From Ptiloglossa arizonensis (taxonomy: Eukaryota > Arthropoda > Insecta > Hymenoptera > Colletidae): DNA of 64,000 nucleotides. Numbering within the stretch: position 1 is the stretch's first letter; every line of letters begins with the position of its first letter. This document shows positions 47,924 to 59,696 of the stretch, in pieces. The notes beneath the pieces were generated by a model, which ran no database searches, was not told where the DNA came from, and saw only the letters and a list, made by a program, of their open reading frames with translations. The translations under genes were made by a program, and so were the position numbers. Where the stretch lies: contig NC_135055.1 in assembly GCF_051014685.1 (NCBI RefSeq), positions 9,722,001 to 9,786,000 of the forward strand. Direction: 5' to 3'.

Positions 47924-50900
47924 CTGGAAGGAAACAAACGAATCTGTTTAACGGTTCTAAAAATATCTCGATCGAAGTTCATTTTTATTTCGTTATTCTT
48001 TCCACCGTTTTAGAATATTCAAACCTCCGACTACGACCGAATATTGGCATTATTTCGAAGAAAAACTTTAAGCTACTCCAAATTAATACAATATTCTACA
48101 AAACGATCGATTAACATTTATATTTCTGAAGTAACTTCCTTTGGTCGACGTAAACTCGGGAACAACCGATTATTATAAATTTACAACGTTCCTTTCGATA
48201 CTTGCGAACATTAATATATTCTACAATTACTATCGCGGGTGCTATAAAATAACAAGTACAACGTTGGAGTATCGAATCTTTCTATTTTTCACGTTACGAT
48301 TCGAACAAACGTCGATGACGTCCCTGGATAAAAAAAGGATCAGTGTGTACAAACACTTATCTGAATATAGAATACAGAATATAGAATACAGAAGAACAAA
48401 GACAAAAACTATTGTATCGATTTTTCGTTGCAAGATATCCAACAAGAACTTCGAATCAAATGATAACGTGAAGGTAATCGACTTACCTGTATATACAAGT
48501 CCTCGTTCCTCAAATGTTCAGCAATGAACTCAACAGCCTCGGTAGCTTTGCTAGCTTCTGGGCTGAGAAGTACCGAATCCGAGCTCTCGGACCCTCTTCT
48601 ATCGGCTAAACCTTCACCACCAGTAGCGCTGGAACTACTGGTGGTATGGTGCACCTTTCTGTTGATCTTACAGTTCGGATGGTGAAGATCGGACAACTCC
48701 ATTACTTCCATCTTGGATTTGGCCAACGAGGCTGGTAGATGTTTCGGCAACTCTGTCGGGCTTCCCGAATAAGTAGAAGTCGGCAAGGTCACGTTCGGAA
48801 TCTCCATCATCCACCTGAGACGAGTCTTCTTGGGTCTCCTCATGAGCAGAATGATTGGCAGGTACTTGAGGAAAATCTTCCTGATCAGCTGCGGCATTCT
48901 ATGCGTTCTGGGTCCACGGAAATTCCAGTTGATGATGATCACCGTTACCAGGATACTGACGGTGTTCATGATGAAGGTGAACAGGAGATATTTGGCGATC
49001 AACGGTAGTACCAAAGACGTAGGTGGCAGTATCTTGCTGACCAGTAACAGAAACACGACCAAAGAGAGAAGAATGCTGATTCCGAGAGTCACCTTCTCGC
49101 CGGCTTCCGCCGGAAGGTAAAAGACCAACACGCAAAGGAAGGAGATCAGAACAGTGGGAAGGATCAAGTTCACCGTGTAGAACAGGGTCTTGCGTCTGAT
49201 TATGATGTAGAAGGTGATGTCAGTTTCCGTGGGGAAACCACCACGGTACGTATTCAGGTACGCCGGGACATTGATGATGTCCCAAGTACCGCTTTTCCAG
49301 TAATCGGACAGGTCCACGAAATTCTTGTTGTTGTACAAGGCCAGCGACACTTGGTCACCGTTGAAGGTCCACGATCCGAATTTCATGATGCAGGTCTGTT
49401 GATCGAAGGGGAAGTACGTGACGTCGATCGTGCAGGAGCTCTGATAGATCGCTGGAGGTACCCAGAGAACATCACCGTTCGGATAAATTAAGACGTTGCT
49501 CTTGTAACGTACTTCGTAATTACCATCGGCGCTGAAAGTAGGTCGGTGAGTTACAATTTTCGGTGTCAGTGAAGAAATATACAGGGTGTATCCGTAATAA
49601 TTAAATTGAAACGGGGTTTCGTTCGAGGTTTCGTTTTCGAAAAGATCGACTTTCAATTAATTCTTTCGAGCACGGTTCCACTGGACACCTCTGGGTTACC
49701 TGTGTACTGATAAATGAGAAATTATTTGGAAATTATTAGCAAGTGTATTGGAGAACTGCTGTGTTGAAATTTTCAGATCCACCATTGCCAGGTGTATGAT
49801 AATTATGGAACGAATAACACTGGATTGATCCACGCTCCGTTCTCTGTACCGCTCTTCCATCTGGATGGTGACGATTCGAACATTGTTGCTTATAATACTC
49901 GTCTGATGCTTTTGCATTCGTATTGCAAACTCTTAATGCTTTTACCGTATGTATTTACGATTGCTACAACCGGTTTTATTGACACAGTGTAACCGATTGA
50001 AACGGATTAAGAGCAAAGAAGATAAGTTGTACGGTTAAGGACAAAATGTAAAGATTAGAATTTTCTCGAAAACGAAACCCTAAACGTTGCAAAATTGGAA
50101 GTATTATAGAATGAGAAATATTCGTTCGCTGTCAAAGATGCGTAAAATCTGTTCTAAGAAAACTATCTTCTTCAATCAGCTAAATTCGTAAAGAATAAAC
50201 GATATTTCCAAACCGAGTATAATGCACACGGATTGCATTTAATAGTGTCTACAGTTACAATGATAATTAATTTCGCTGTTACATCTTCCTTCTTCGATCG
50301 TTTCTCGTTCTTTGTGCGACATTTTGGGAATTAGAGTACCTTGGAGGGCGCGTTGTAACGCAAGAAACTGTGATAACGAGGATTTCAAATTATTCTGATA
50401 CATACTTGTTAAATAATACAATGTCTGGTTTCCAAACTTTATCGGGTGGTAACCTGAGAACTCCAATTCCACCATAGTCCGCCTCGTCCCATTGTAGTTG
50501 ATAGTCCGTCCAGATAAATCTCAACCACACGTTCGACTTCATGATTTGATTTTTTTCATTCTAGAGAATAATTTCCATTATTATTTATAATAAATTCTAT
50601 ACATTTTACGTGTCACGCACAGTACAGTAACGCTAACGAAATATAAGTAACATTCGCGATATTGTTCTTCACGAACAAATACAAGAATAGAACAGTCGAA
50701 ACAGGTATTTTGGATATTACGAATATTTATTATAAATATATTGTGATGTATACAAAATATACGCGCAAGTTCTATCCAATTTGTGTAACATTAATTTAAA
50801 AAATATCCAGTCATTTTTTCGACTAAAAATTTATCAAGAAGTTGCTTATTTACATTTACAGAACGATAAAATAATTGTGCTTTAATTATAAAATATTCCT

Positions 50901-51785
50901 TTTTCTCGGATATTTCTAATGTATCGTTTCCTTGGTTTGAAACATTTTTAAACACAACTACCGACAAACCCGATCGGCAAACATTTATCGATGTACTTTG
51001 TATAAATATACATATATATAATACTTCGTTTTATCGTGCCACTGATTATATTAATAAATTAAAAGGCCCCCAACGATAGGATCGAAACTTCGATCGTCTC
51101 GAATATTTGTATCGTCTGCTCCGTTTGGTTTATTTTTATGTTATTAAAATATGTATATCGCACCTACAGAGATAAAATATACCAATAGTTTCCTGCGAAA
51201 TTTTGTCGTATAATATATCAGAAGTAACGACACTCGATCGTAAGAAAATAAATCGAAACGGAACGACATACACAACGAAATACCGTGTCTACGACTTTTT
51301 CGAACTATTGTTTTCCGATACCTGAGTCCAGCCTTGTTTGCACGGGCGATTCGCGTCGAAGACGATCGTCATCGAGTTACTTCGCGTGTACGACGAACGA
51401 CACCTCGAAAACCAAGAGTGCCGTGTGTGTCGCACGAAACTCGTTCGCAAAAAAAAAAAAAAAAAAAAAATGTTTAAATACCGATCGTAAACTCTCACCA
51501 CGTTGATCAGCTGCACGAAGGCCAGTCCGAAATTCACGTGAACCTTCTCCGTCATATTCTGTACGGGCCTGATGAGTTTGTTGTATCCTCTAAACAGATC
51601 TCGCACCAACCTTTCCTCATCTTCGGAACAGAGGCCTGAAAAACGACAGCGATTAATACGCGTTGAAAGGATCCGCGAACGATTACGCGAAACATCGTCC
51701 AGCGACAAGAGTCCCACGGTTTCTCACCGACGCAGAAAATCGCGGAGACGAAAAGAAAACGCACGAGCCGCAAATAAAAATGCAT
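47759..51785 (-). CDS. nAChRb1: Nicotinic acetylcholine receptor beta1 subunit, complete, five exons
   Basis: Non-alpha subunit of neuronal acetylcholine-gated cation channels. The exons 51785-51728, 51635-51499, 50560-50406, 49531-48487 and 47923-47759 join in phases 1, 0, 2 and 0 to 519 residues. Visible in order: signal peptide (about 1-20), conserved SEDEERLVRDLFRGYN, loop D VWLRFIW with Arg79, WDEADYGGIG, Cys-loop C150-C164, no adjacent Cys pair in loop C (so beta), M1 about 233-256, M2 from GEK at 261, M3, a long serine-rich cytoplasmic loop, MA helix with SKATEAVEFIAEHLRNEDLY, M4 in the last exon, and tail RIIEIYRGK. The length matches insect beta1 subunits (about 520). The start is the ATG at 51785: AAA precedes it and an in-frame TAA lies at 51800-51798. 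Nothing looks broken. Confidence 0.95.
47924..48486 (-). other. beta1 intron 4
   Basis: About 560 bp. It holds a two-copy 14-bp direct repeat (GAATATAGAATACA at 48363-48376 and 48377-48390). The frame at 48141-48527 is intronic. Confidence 0.85.
48487..49531 (-). CDS. nAChRb1: beta1 exon 4: Cys-loop through M3 and cytoplasmic loop
   Basis: A single 1045-bp exon from acceptor TACTTTCAG to donor GTAAGT. It holds ADGNYEVRYKSNVLIYPNG, Cys-loop SSCTIDVTYFPFDQQTC, loop C without adjacent cysteines, M1, M2 (LGISILLSLVVFLLLVSKIL), M3 (YLLFTFIMNTVSILVTVIII), then MRRPKKTRLRWMME, ELSDLHHPNCKINRKVHH, a Ser/Thr tract, and the MA helix ending DLYIQ. The homologous alpha7 region is split over six exons, so this exon looks like a product of intron loss. 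Confidence 0.97.
49532..50405 (-). other. beta1 intron 3
   Basis: About 870 bp, phase 2, with nothing recognised. The minus-strand frame runs through its 5'-most part up to 49656 but shows no conserved sequence there. The alternative start at 49656 is therefore not used. Confidence 0.85.
50406..50560 (-). CDS. nAChRb1: beta1 exon 3: loop D region
   Basis: Acceptor TTCTCTAG, donor GTATGT. It encodes NEKNQIMKSNVWLRFIW, then WDEADYGGIGVLRLPPDKVW and KPDIVLFN plus two bases of an Asn codon. Arg79 in VWLR is the loop D arginine whose change to Thr (R81T in aphid numbering) is known to lower neonicotinoid binding; here it is the usual Arg. Confidence 0.96.
50561..51498 (-). other. beta1 intron 2
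   Basis: About 940 bp, phase 0. AT-rich with a 22-base A run at 51449-51470 and no further exon. Confidence 0.85.
51499..51635 (-). CDS. nAChRb1: beta1 exon 2: N-terminal helix
   Basis: Acceptor TTTTTCAG, donor GTGAGA after Val65. It encodes SEDEERLVRDLFRGYNKLIR then PVQNMTEKVHVNFGLAFVQL. This is the start of the mature ligand-binding domain, with an N-glycosylation site at NMT. The downstream intron contains a run of 22 A at 51449-51470. Confidence 0.95.
51728..51785 (-). CDS. nAChRb1: beta1 exon 1: start codon and signal peptide
   Basis: Encodes MHFYLRLVRFLFVSAIFCV plus one base of a Gly codon, then donor GTGAGA. The basic start and hydrophobic core are those of a secretory signal peptide. 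The phase-1 donor matches the phase of exon 2 exactly, giving VGLCSEDEER across the junction. This exon has no sequence homology to lean on beyond its signal peptide character. Confidence 0.8.
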
Positions 51786-52634
51786 TTTGGGAAGGTTTTA
51801 GGTGTTACACCCGTAGACACCCGTACTCCACAGCCACCGCCACGGATCAATATGAGAACGCAGACGCTGGCCAATAAGTGCATTTCCTTTCTTGCCGTCC
51901 GATCCGTCGGCACACACCCTGCTCCATGGTTGCCGAATTAATTAGCAACCCTTTCGCTGTCGTTGTCTCGGTTCGAATCGAAGCTACCGTTTCTCCGTGT
52001 CCTTTCGAACGACCTTTCGGTGCACCGTTCCCTTTTCCCGAGCGACGTTTTGAATTTGAAACGCGCGACTAAGGGTACAATTCGAGGATCAACGTTCAGG
52101 GGGATGATTAGCCAAGGTTGCCCATGAGCGAGACTCTTCGCAGATACGCGATCCGGATGGTCTCCTCGTTGCTCAGCAATCTGCTTTATCGACGAATTCT
52201 GGACAAGTCGGGAGAACGTGGTCGTACCACGTACCAAGTATAGAATAGATAGGGCATTCGATGGGATTTGGTGTGGCACACACACCTCCTTTACCACTTC
52301 CGTGTCGCTTGCAACGTTATCGATTTCGAGCAAAATAAAATGTTAACTGTGTTGGACACGAAATTGAAAACTAGAAATGAAAATTAAATACTTAAATCGT
52401 TACTAAGTATGGTGCTTATACACCTGATCGGTTAAATTTCTTCCGTTGTAATAGCTAGCGAAGAAATTGATTCTTTATTTGCCCCTAGGAGACATATTCA
52501 ATTTCGGTGATTGCTCCAAGAGTTGATTTCAATGAAACTTGCGTACGATACAGTTCTTCGAATAATATATCACACGTATTTTTTTTTTATCTGCTATTAT
52601 CCATATCTAGGGGGTGAAATCAACCCTTAAAGGT

Positions 52635-52957
52635 GAAAACACACTTTCCTCGATACTTCGAAAATTATGAGACCGAAAACGAAGTCGTTTAAAATAAAAA
52701 TTACGTACTTTTGAATAATGAATTTGAGCTTTGAAACTGTTCTGCAAAGTATCCATTTATTTAAGCAATATATTAAAGAATGTTCACTTTTCGTATTTTT
52801 TTTTATACAATTCATTTGCCAATATAAACTATGGACCAATATGAAAAATATGTATACTTTAAAATTTCGATTTGATCCTTGCAATAAGAGTTAGCGTTGG
52901 TACAATAAAATCAGCTTCAATGCGGAACGTGAATTTTTTGAGCGTACGCGAACAGTT
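52635..52957 (-). repeat. Dispersed repeat family, copy B
   Basis: Read on the minus strand from 52957 it begins AACTGTTCGCGTACGCTC and follows copy A (7018-7345) with substitutions and gaps. It lies in the opposite orientation and 45 kb away, which shows this is an interspersed family. Confidence 0.75.
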
Positions 52958-53371
52958 GTAAAAATATAATTCTCTATATTATGGACGATATAAAAAATTA
53001 GCTTCAAAATCTGTTCTATTTACGAAGAAAGTATTCCATAGTGTGTTCGGTTTCTGCGCAAGATCTGACACAAATGTAGCCAGATCATTCGGCACACCTA
53101 CTCGATACATATCGATTCAAATTTCAAACCAGCACTTTCTTAACTGTCGGTTTAATCTTTACCGACTATAGCGCAAATATCTTACTCCAGTCTGTATCGA
53201 TAACGTTGGAAATGACACAGAAATGATAAATAGCTCACGGACCTCCAATCCATGTGACATAAAATAGCATTGCCTGTAACATTTATCGTATATGACACGA
53301 ATACTCGATAAATGAAATGTTCATTCGCCATTTGACTCTGAACCACAGACAAATACAAAATGGAAGATTCA

Positions 53372-54182
53372 TCTTGAGGAAGTGATGTCACAAGGTCTGA
53401 AATACCGACCTCGATATATAATAGTGGTTTCGAAGCGACCCCTCGTTTCAAAAGAATGATTCTAGAAACTATATTCAACTAAACTTCCAAAGTCGATAAT
53501 GATAGAATCTGTAGAAAATTGTATCATTTGTGATTCTATCGAGACTTTTGTTCTCAAAATATACCATAAGGATAAGTACTATTCATTTTTACAGATGAAA
53601 TTTAGAAGATTTTGGTAAAACGAAACTAAGAACATTTTCAAAGATACAGTTACCCTAACGGGCTTTATAAAATGTTCCAAATTTGGATTTTTGGAAAGTC
53701 CCATTTATTCTTAGGCACCTATTTTATAATATCATATTCTAAGGAAGGAGCGATCGAACAAGTCTTGGAACTTTCGTATCTCTTTTTTTAATACGTAATT
53801 TAAACAAAAGGAAAACCAAGAAAGCTACTCGTGTTACTAAAAATTAATTTATTGAAATGTTACATTCGTAGGTACATTCATCACTAGGCGTTGATTGTTG
53901 ACAGACAAAGAAAAGAAAAGTGAATCGAAACATGTACACCTTGCTTTTAAGTTCATACGTAGATTTTATCGTTACAATATATTCTACAAACCGGCAGGTT
54001 CGATAGGATTAAAAATGATATACAAGGACAATTTTTTTACATTTCCTACCATTACCTACACTTCGATGCTTCGCTTGAATATAATTCGTAGAATTAATGT
54101 TCTGAAACGGAAGGTCGCTTCAAAGCGACTAATATTCTGCGAGGTCGATATTTCAAATTGTGTGACACGAGCTCCTGCAAGA
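53372..54182. repeat. Pair of diverged 106-bp inverted repeats
   Basis: Segment 53372-53477 on the minus strand matches 54077-54182 on the plus strand: both start GAATATA, share GTCGCTTC, CGAGGTCG, TATTTCA and TGTGACA, and end near CCT-AAG. The 600 bases between have no transposase frame I recognise. They could be ends of one element or two copies of a family. Confidence 0.65.
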
Positions 54183-54719
54183 TATAGTATCTGTTCTACA
54201 TCCTATCTTAAAAAAACAAAAACATTTCGGATCTGCCGCCGTTAGATGGCACGATAAGGATGAAAAGAACGCTTGATCGGAAAATTGTTTCGATTCTTTC
54301 GTCGTAAGATATCACTACTGTTTCGCTACCCGTAAATGTACTTTATAAATGTGGAATCCACTAAAATACAGCGCGCTACGCTTACAGTTGTTATTAAATT
54401 CTATGTAAAGATTATCAATAAGTACATTGTGCTGTCTGATAAATAAGACAAGAAAGCGATTGAGATCGATTAGAGAAAATATTTAGGATCATGAACTTGC
54501 GTATAATTGTATAGGGTATTTTAACAATGGATTCACACTTGAAGAGCGTTTTCTCCTTATCATAAGAATGAAATAAAGTCGCACGTACTGTGCGTGAGAG
54601 ACAAGATGACAGACAGATATGACAGAGGCAAGAGGGGTTCCTCGATCGTTCCACCTATTCTCCACTTCAGAACTGCCGTGGTCACTATGTTTTGGCTTCT
54701 GGTGGTCACTATTAACATA

Positions 54720-54805
54720 GTAGTAGGATCCCTATATTTATAGGGTTTTCGTTCGATTGCTTATTCCCGATACATAAAACAGCAAATGTATGGTGATCCT
54801 ACTAC
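54720..54805. repeat. Nested hairpins
   Basis: GTAGTAGGATC (54720-54730) pairs with GATCCTACTAC (54795-54805). Just inside the left arm CCCTATATTTATAGGG forms a second perfect hairpin. Unknown role. Confidence 0.7.
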
Positions 54806-54833
54806 AGTTTCTTATGTGATTATTTTCTATATA

Positions 54834-54862
54834 TTTCTATTTATTTATTTATTTATTTATTT
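54834..54862. repeat. (ATTT)n microsatellite
   Basis: About six tandem ATTT units. Confidence 0.9.
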
Positions 54863-57800
54863 AATGAAAGTTTACTGTAGTTTGTTTTTTAAAGTAGTTC
54901 GCGAAAACGTTCTTCTTCACCTTTCTTTAGAGTTGTTATATCATTAAAATCCATATCGGTTGATCCTTCATTCTCTACCGATGTTGCATTCCCTCGTTCT
55001 TTAATATTTTGATCTTTTTCTTCTTATTATGCGTTGTATGGAGAATCGTTAAATTTTGTATATTAAATAGATAAGATACTTCTGTGTTTTCTATTATGGA
55101 CAAAATGATACAAGCTTCGCACGAATGTTTTAAACATTGCCTCGCGAACAAATACTTTTCTTTTCTATTATCTACTGATACCATTCTGTAGAACGAATTG
55201 CTTTCTTCTGTAATGGATGCGTGAATATGAATAAAGTTCGTATTGGTTTGCGTTTGTTGTGTATTTAATTATTATTTGAGAAGAAGGTTGTATTGGTTTC
55301 GAGTTAATTTTTAACAAAGTTGCGTTATTTAACCTAATGGCCAATAGAGTGTACTTTCTTCGCGTTCTATTAAAAATTCCTTGGTCTTTGCTATGAAATA
55401 TTTGTTTGTGTACTGGATTTTGGAGTATCGCTGCTATTTCACATACGTACATAGTTACATGCCAATTTCATTCTCCGATATTCGAAGAGCATTGCTTTCC
55501 ATCCAGCTAAACAGCTTGATATCGAACTAGTGCGTAAGAGACTCCTAGTGCTATTCGTAGTCCTGAATTCCAAAGAGTATTTAATGAATTTGCCACATTG
55601 CACACTCCGAAAATGTTCGAAGCATAGTTAGGTTTCGATTTACTACGTTCGGTTATATTTTACAGTTTAATCCCTAGTTTTTAACCACTAATATCCTTAT
55701 AATATTTAATCCGTTTGCGCAGTAATTATTAAATTTATTTGCATGCTCTTTCCAAGACATTATTTTATCGATACTAGAAATCCTAGAAAAAAAAAAAAAT
55801 TAAAATTTTCAACTCTTCTGCTTTCTTAACGAACTTTTTCTTCAAATGCAAATTTAAATATTTAATCTTGCTGGTAAGTGACGAGGTCGAGCGATCATTT
55901 ACGCAAATTTCGAAGATAGAATAGTATTCTTCCAATATTTTATACTCTATAGAGAAAAAAAGATTTCTGTAAGGGGTTCCTATTAAACGGACCTTTCCCG
56001 CCAAAAATAATTGCCAGAATACTTGACACCAACCTTTGTTATCTCTGCAACTGAGCAATGGCCATAATCACAGCCACCTATTAGCCGATGATCATTTTGG
56101 ATACACAACTAGCGAATTTTTCATAACCGATATTTGTATTTGAAACTCTGAACGCACCTTTGAAGTTTCGTAAGCAAATACAATTTTCGTACTATACAAT
56201 GACAATCTTAGGTAGTTTTAGTCACGAGTTAGTTGTACGTACATCTCGCTATCGACAGTTGCAACCTCAATGACCACTCCTGATAACCACATCGGGTGAC
56301 CTTTACTTTGTTAGGTTGAAATAAAGGGTTAACCATTGGGCAAACGTTCGCGTTTGATCTGTCAAACTCTCACTGTCCACGTACGCAGTATTCAGTTTAC
56401 GTCAAACGGTAAGCTACTTTTTCAATGGTCGTTTGACAAGTTGCCTTTGGCATCGCAATATCGAATATTTCAAAAGCACCGTGGCCAGCTGGATTAGACT
56501 AGTAGTGCACTCTCCTGCCGACAAAGATGCACTTCCAATTCATTTGCTGCTCGACTGTCCACCATTAGACCTCTGTCATCGTTCCACGAGCTAATTATCG
56601 TAAAATTTCCTGCGTTCTACATCTAACCATCTCACCACCATCGACGGAGCTACGAAGTTGCTCACGTGCCAGTGGGACCACCAAAGTTACAATTATAGAT
56701 TATTTTGGAACAGCCAACTTTCTGAATACAGATACAGGTTGAACACGAAACAACAACGATACGGGAGTTGCGGCTTTGGAAATTGTTGGTGGACCGGGTG
56801 TACATGATTCTGGTCGTACGATACGTCGCAACAGTTCAATAATAAAGAAAACGAACGTAGCGTGTAACGTTAGTAAGTTGGAACCTGGAAGGAATGCAAA
56901 TCAGATTGGTTGTAGCGAAATAAGGCAATCTACTTGCACGAAAATACAGAGTAGAGTCAGACGTTTCTGCTATTGGCCAAATTGGTCACATCTACCAGCT
57001 GAGGCCTGCGTAACTGTATGTCTTGGGAATGTGAGAAGTATACTTCATTTGCCCCCAGCTGTTCCAGGTTTTAGCTGATCAGAGTTATTCGATATTTATT
57101 TTGGAATTTCGATTTTTCGTCTGTGACCTCGAACCATGAAGCCAACCTTGTTAAACAACGATTTGATAGTTTTACCTGTGTAATTTTCAAGTCCATGTCC
57201 TTAACGACCTTAGCACTTGCAAGATGACGAGTATTCTCGTGAGAACAATATAGTTTATAACATAATAAAGATCAACGAAGTAGCGTACAATGATATTAGT
57301 TTCCTCGTGCTAAAATTTGAAAGTGATTACGAGTTCATTATAATATGAGCTGTGCTTCGTGATAAGTTTCTTCTTTAATGATTGTGCTTTTGTTATGACA
57401 CAAAATTGAATTCATAAAGCCAACGAATCTTTGTAATTCGTGTTTTAAAAATTCGAATTTTTGTTTAGAACGCTATGCAATGAAAGTATTTTATTAGATG
57501 GCAATTTGATAGGTTTTTACTTGATATATTTTCCAGTCATCTACTTTATGAATTCGCAACTTGCGAGATCACTTGCAAGAAACTTTCATTCCTGTCACCC
57601 GACGGGACTTGTGTACCTAAGGGTAATTGGTTAAATTGAGGTCATCGCCTTGCTTCGATTAAACCGTACACTATTAACCATCTAAATACAGTAATCGTTA
57701 CTTATGTACGTCAAATCGAACGTTAACGTAAACCGATCGATAACCGTGTTCTATTCCAACAGTATGGACACTTTGAAATAAATTACATTTTAAAACTGAC

Positions 57801-58120
57801 CTCACGAGTTACGTAACAAAATTCAAACAAGTTAGTTGCATATTTATCGTAAAATCAGTCAGTTGGAGTTTAGCTATTGAATCGATCATAAGTAGCAATT
57901 TCAACGTTAAACTATCGTAAATCAAAGTAATTAATCGCGTACGCTAGGTTTTTCACAAATGTTTAATTATTAACCTTTGTCAAGGTCGTGGCCAATTAGA
58001 TAAATACATGCATAATCGATAAAGAGTACTTATACGATACAGTAAATCTCTGTGCAGCGTTGCTGAAAGTTGATGTCAAACTTTGGGGCCATGTGGTACT
58101 CGTTGAAACAAGCTAAAAAG

Positions 58121-58440
58121 TCTTAATAAACATGGGTCCAAGTATCATTAGTTTCGGAGTAATGAGGCGTTTTCAGCAGTGAAGTATTACCTACCTCTCT
58201 TTAGACTAGTCTGCAGCACATGTTCAATATGACCTCTTAAAGTGACTGTTACTGTTGCTGAATGACATCGGTACGACTACGTAGTACACATCTGTATTGT
58301 GTTTATTTTATTTGATTTAATGACTCACTCCATAAGTTGCAGTTAGATGCGTAGCAATTTCGTGCGCTGTTAAGAGTTTCCAGTACAAACACGTCTTGTG
58401 AGTCTGAAACTAATGATATTTAAATTCACGTTTATTAAGA
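58121..58440 (-). mobile_element. Transposon deletion derivative with 40-bp inverted repeats
   Basis: Arms 58121-58160 and 58401-58440 match as inverted repeats at about 32 of 40 positions, sharing TCTTAATAAAC and ATATCATTAGTTTC or close to it. Between them the minus strand reads GHIEHVLQTSLKRG (58190-58234), a Tc1/mariner-type transposase tail like the one at 44580. The true outer ends may extend further. Confidence 0.6.
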
Positions 58441-58642
58441 CACTTTTGTTCGTTTTTAACGAACGTTCTAGTCGTTTTACAAATCTATCGACCGAGGCTT
58501 TTGATTAATTTATGTTAAACAATATTGTTAATTTTGATTTTTATTCGACCCTCACTCTGTTTCAATGTCCAATCATTTTTGGCACGCTTAAAATGATGTG
58601 TTGAAGTTAGGGAAGAAGGAAAACAAAAAAAAGGGGGTAGGG

Positions 58643-59609
58643 GCGCGTTTCATCCCGGGCCTGCTAGTGGACTCGTCAGTAAGGCATTCTAGCAGGCCCT
58701 GCCTTATACCGCCAGGATATTGGGAGGGAGAGATTGGTGGCAAGTGTGGATAATGCCGCCACATTACCCTCTTGCCAGTGGTTAACGATATTTGATGTAA
58801 GTTTCCCTCTCGTCTTGATTGTTCCGAGAGGCGTTGATGATATTTCTTCCGTTCTTCTGTGTAGCACACAACAGGCACAGGAGAAGAAGGTTGTCCCGGT
58901 AATCAATCTTCTTCTTTTACATAGTAGGCCCACAGCTCTCGATCACGGAATACGCGTGGCGAGAATGTTAACTCGAGCCACGTTTGTTTTTCGACGTCGA
59001 TGCAATGGCGGAGAGTACTGGCTCTAGCCATGATGTGCCGTAAGTGCATTGGCGAATGTCGTCGAAGAAGGTCAGGAGTAGTGTAGTCCGTGGACAGTCG
59101 TGATGTGGATCATCAACCGTGTCGAGTTGTAATATCTTCTGCTGTCCTAAAGGTAACCCCATGATGAAAGGTCCCAGGTAGTGTCGCTGGTTCAGCTCTG
59201 GTAGATCGGTGGTCAAACCCTAAGGAGAGGGGAGATTACGATACTGGCCTTACGTTGCATTCCTGGTACGTCCTGTGCTGCCTTGTCCGGCTCCTGCTTG
59301 TTGCTCTGCTGCTTTTCCATTGCTTAGGCGCATTCGTTGTCGGAGTTACACCATTTTGGCGCGGCTTTAGCAAATATCGAAGGTAAAGGAAGGAGGAAAG
59401 CGTGGGAAAAGGGAAGGGAGAGCGTTTCGTCCTGAGCCTGCTAGTGGAATCATCAGTAAGGCATCCTAGCAGGCCCTGCCTTATACGCCGAGACATTAGG
59501 GGACCGGTAAGGGACGGTATATATACGAATCGGAGCAGGTACGAGAACTTGCGAGAAACGGTCGGCAGTCAGTTTCCCTCTGGTGGCAAGTGTGGATAGT
59601 ACCGCCACA
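58643..59609. repeat. Direct repeat pair with conserved stem-loop
   Basis: Segments 58643-58763 and 59420-59609 are direct repeats: both hold CTAGCAGGCCCTGCCTTATA and later GGTGGCAAGTGTGGATA with CCGCCACA. The second copy has about 70 extra bases in the middle. Inside each is a stem-loop, 58657-58667/58689-58699 (11 bp, perfect) and 59436-59444/59466-59474 (9 bp). The roughly 650 bases between have no recognised protein. Possible terminal repeats of a small retroelement, or two copies of one repeat. Confidence 0.65.
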
Positions 59610-59696
59610 AATTATAAATCGAAAATATGAAATTCAATTAAATTTAACATTTTTCATGTATTTGTATAATTTTCTTGGGAAATTGCAGCGCAGACT

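Larger units (their letters stand above)
51786..58642. other. beta1 5' flank and intergenic DNA
   Basis: The first few hundred bases (51786-52330) are CpG-richer and should hold the beta1 5' UTR and promoter, but no TATA box stands out. Further right are dispersed repeat copy B (52635-52957), an inverted pair (53372-53477 and 54077-54182), an (ATTT)n tract (54834-54862), nested hairpins (54720-54805), an unsupported frame at 56776-57078 and a transposon relic (58121-58440). Confidence 0.6.

Noticed and set aside
48409..49656. Beta1 reading frame starting at the Met at 49656 as a single-exon gene
   Set aside because: Residues before the acceptor at 49531 are not conserved, and a proper set of upstream exons with signal peptide exists at 50406-51785.
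56776..57078. 100-codon plus-strand frame
   Set aside because: Reasonable length but no recognisable domain or splice partners; cannot be supported as a gene.
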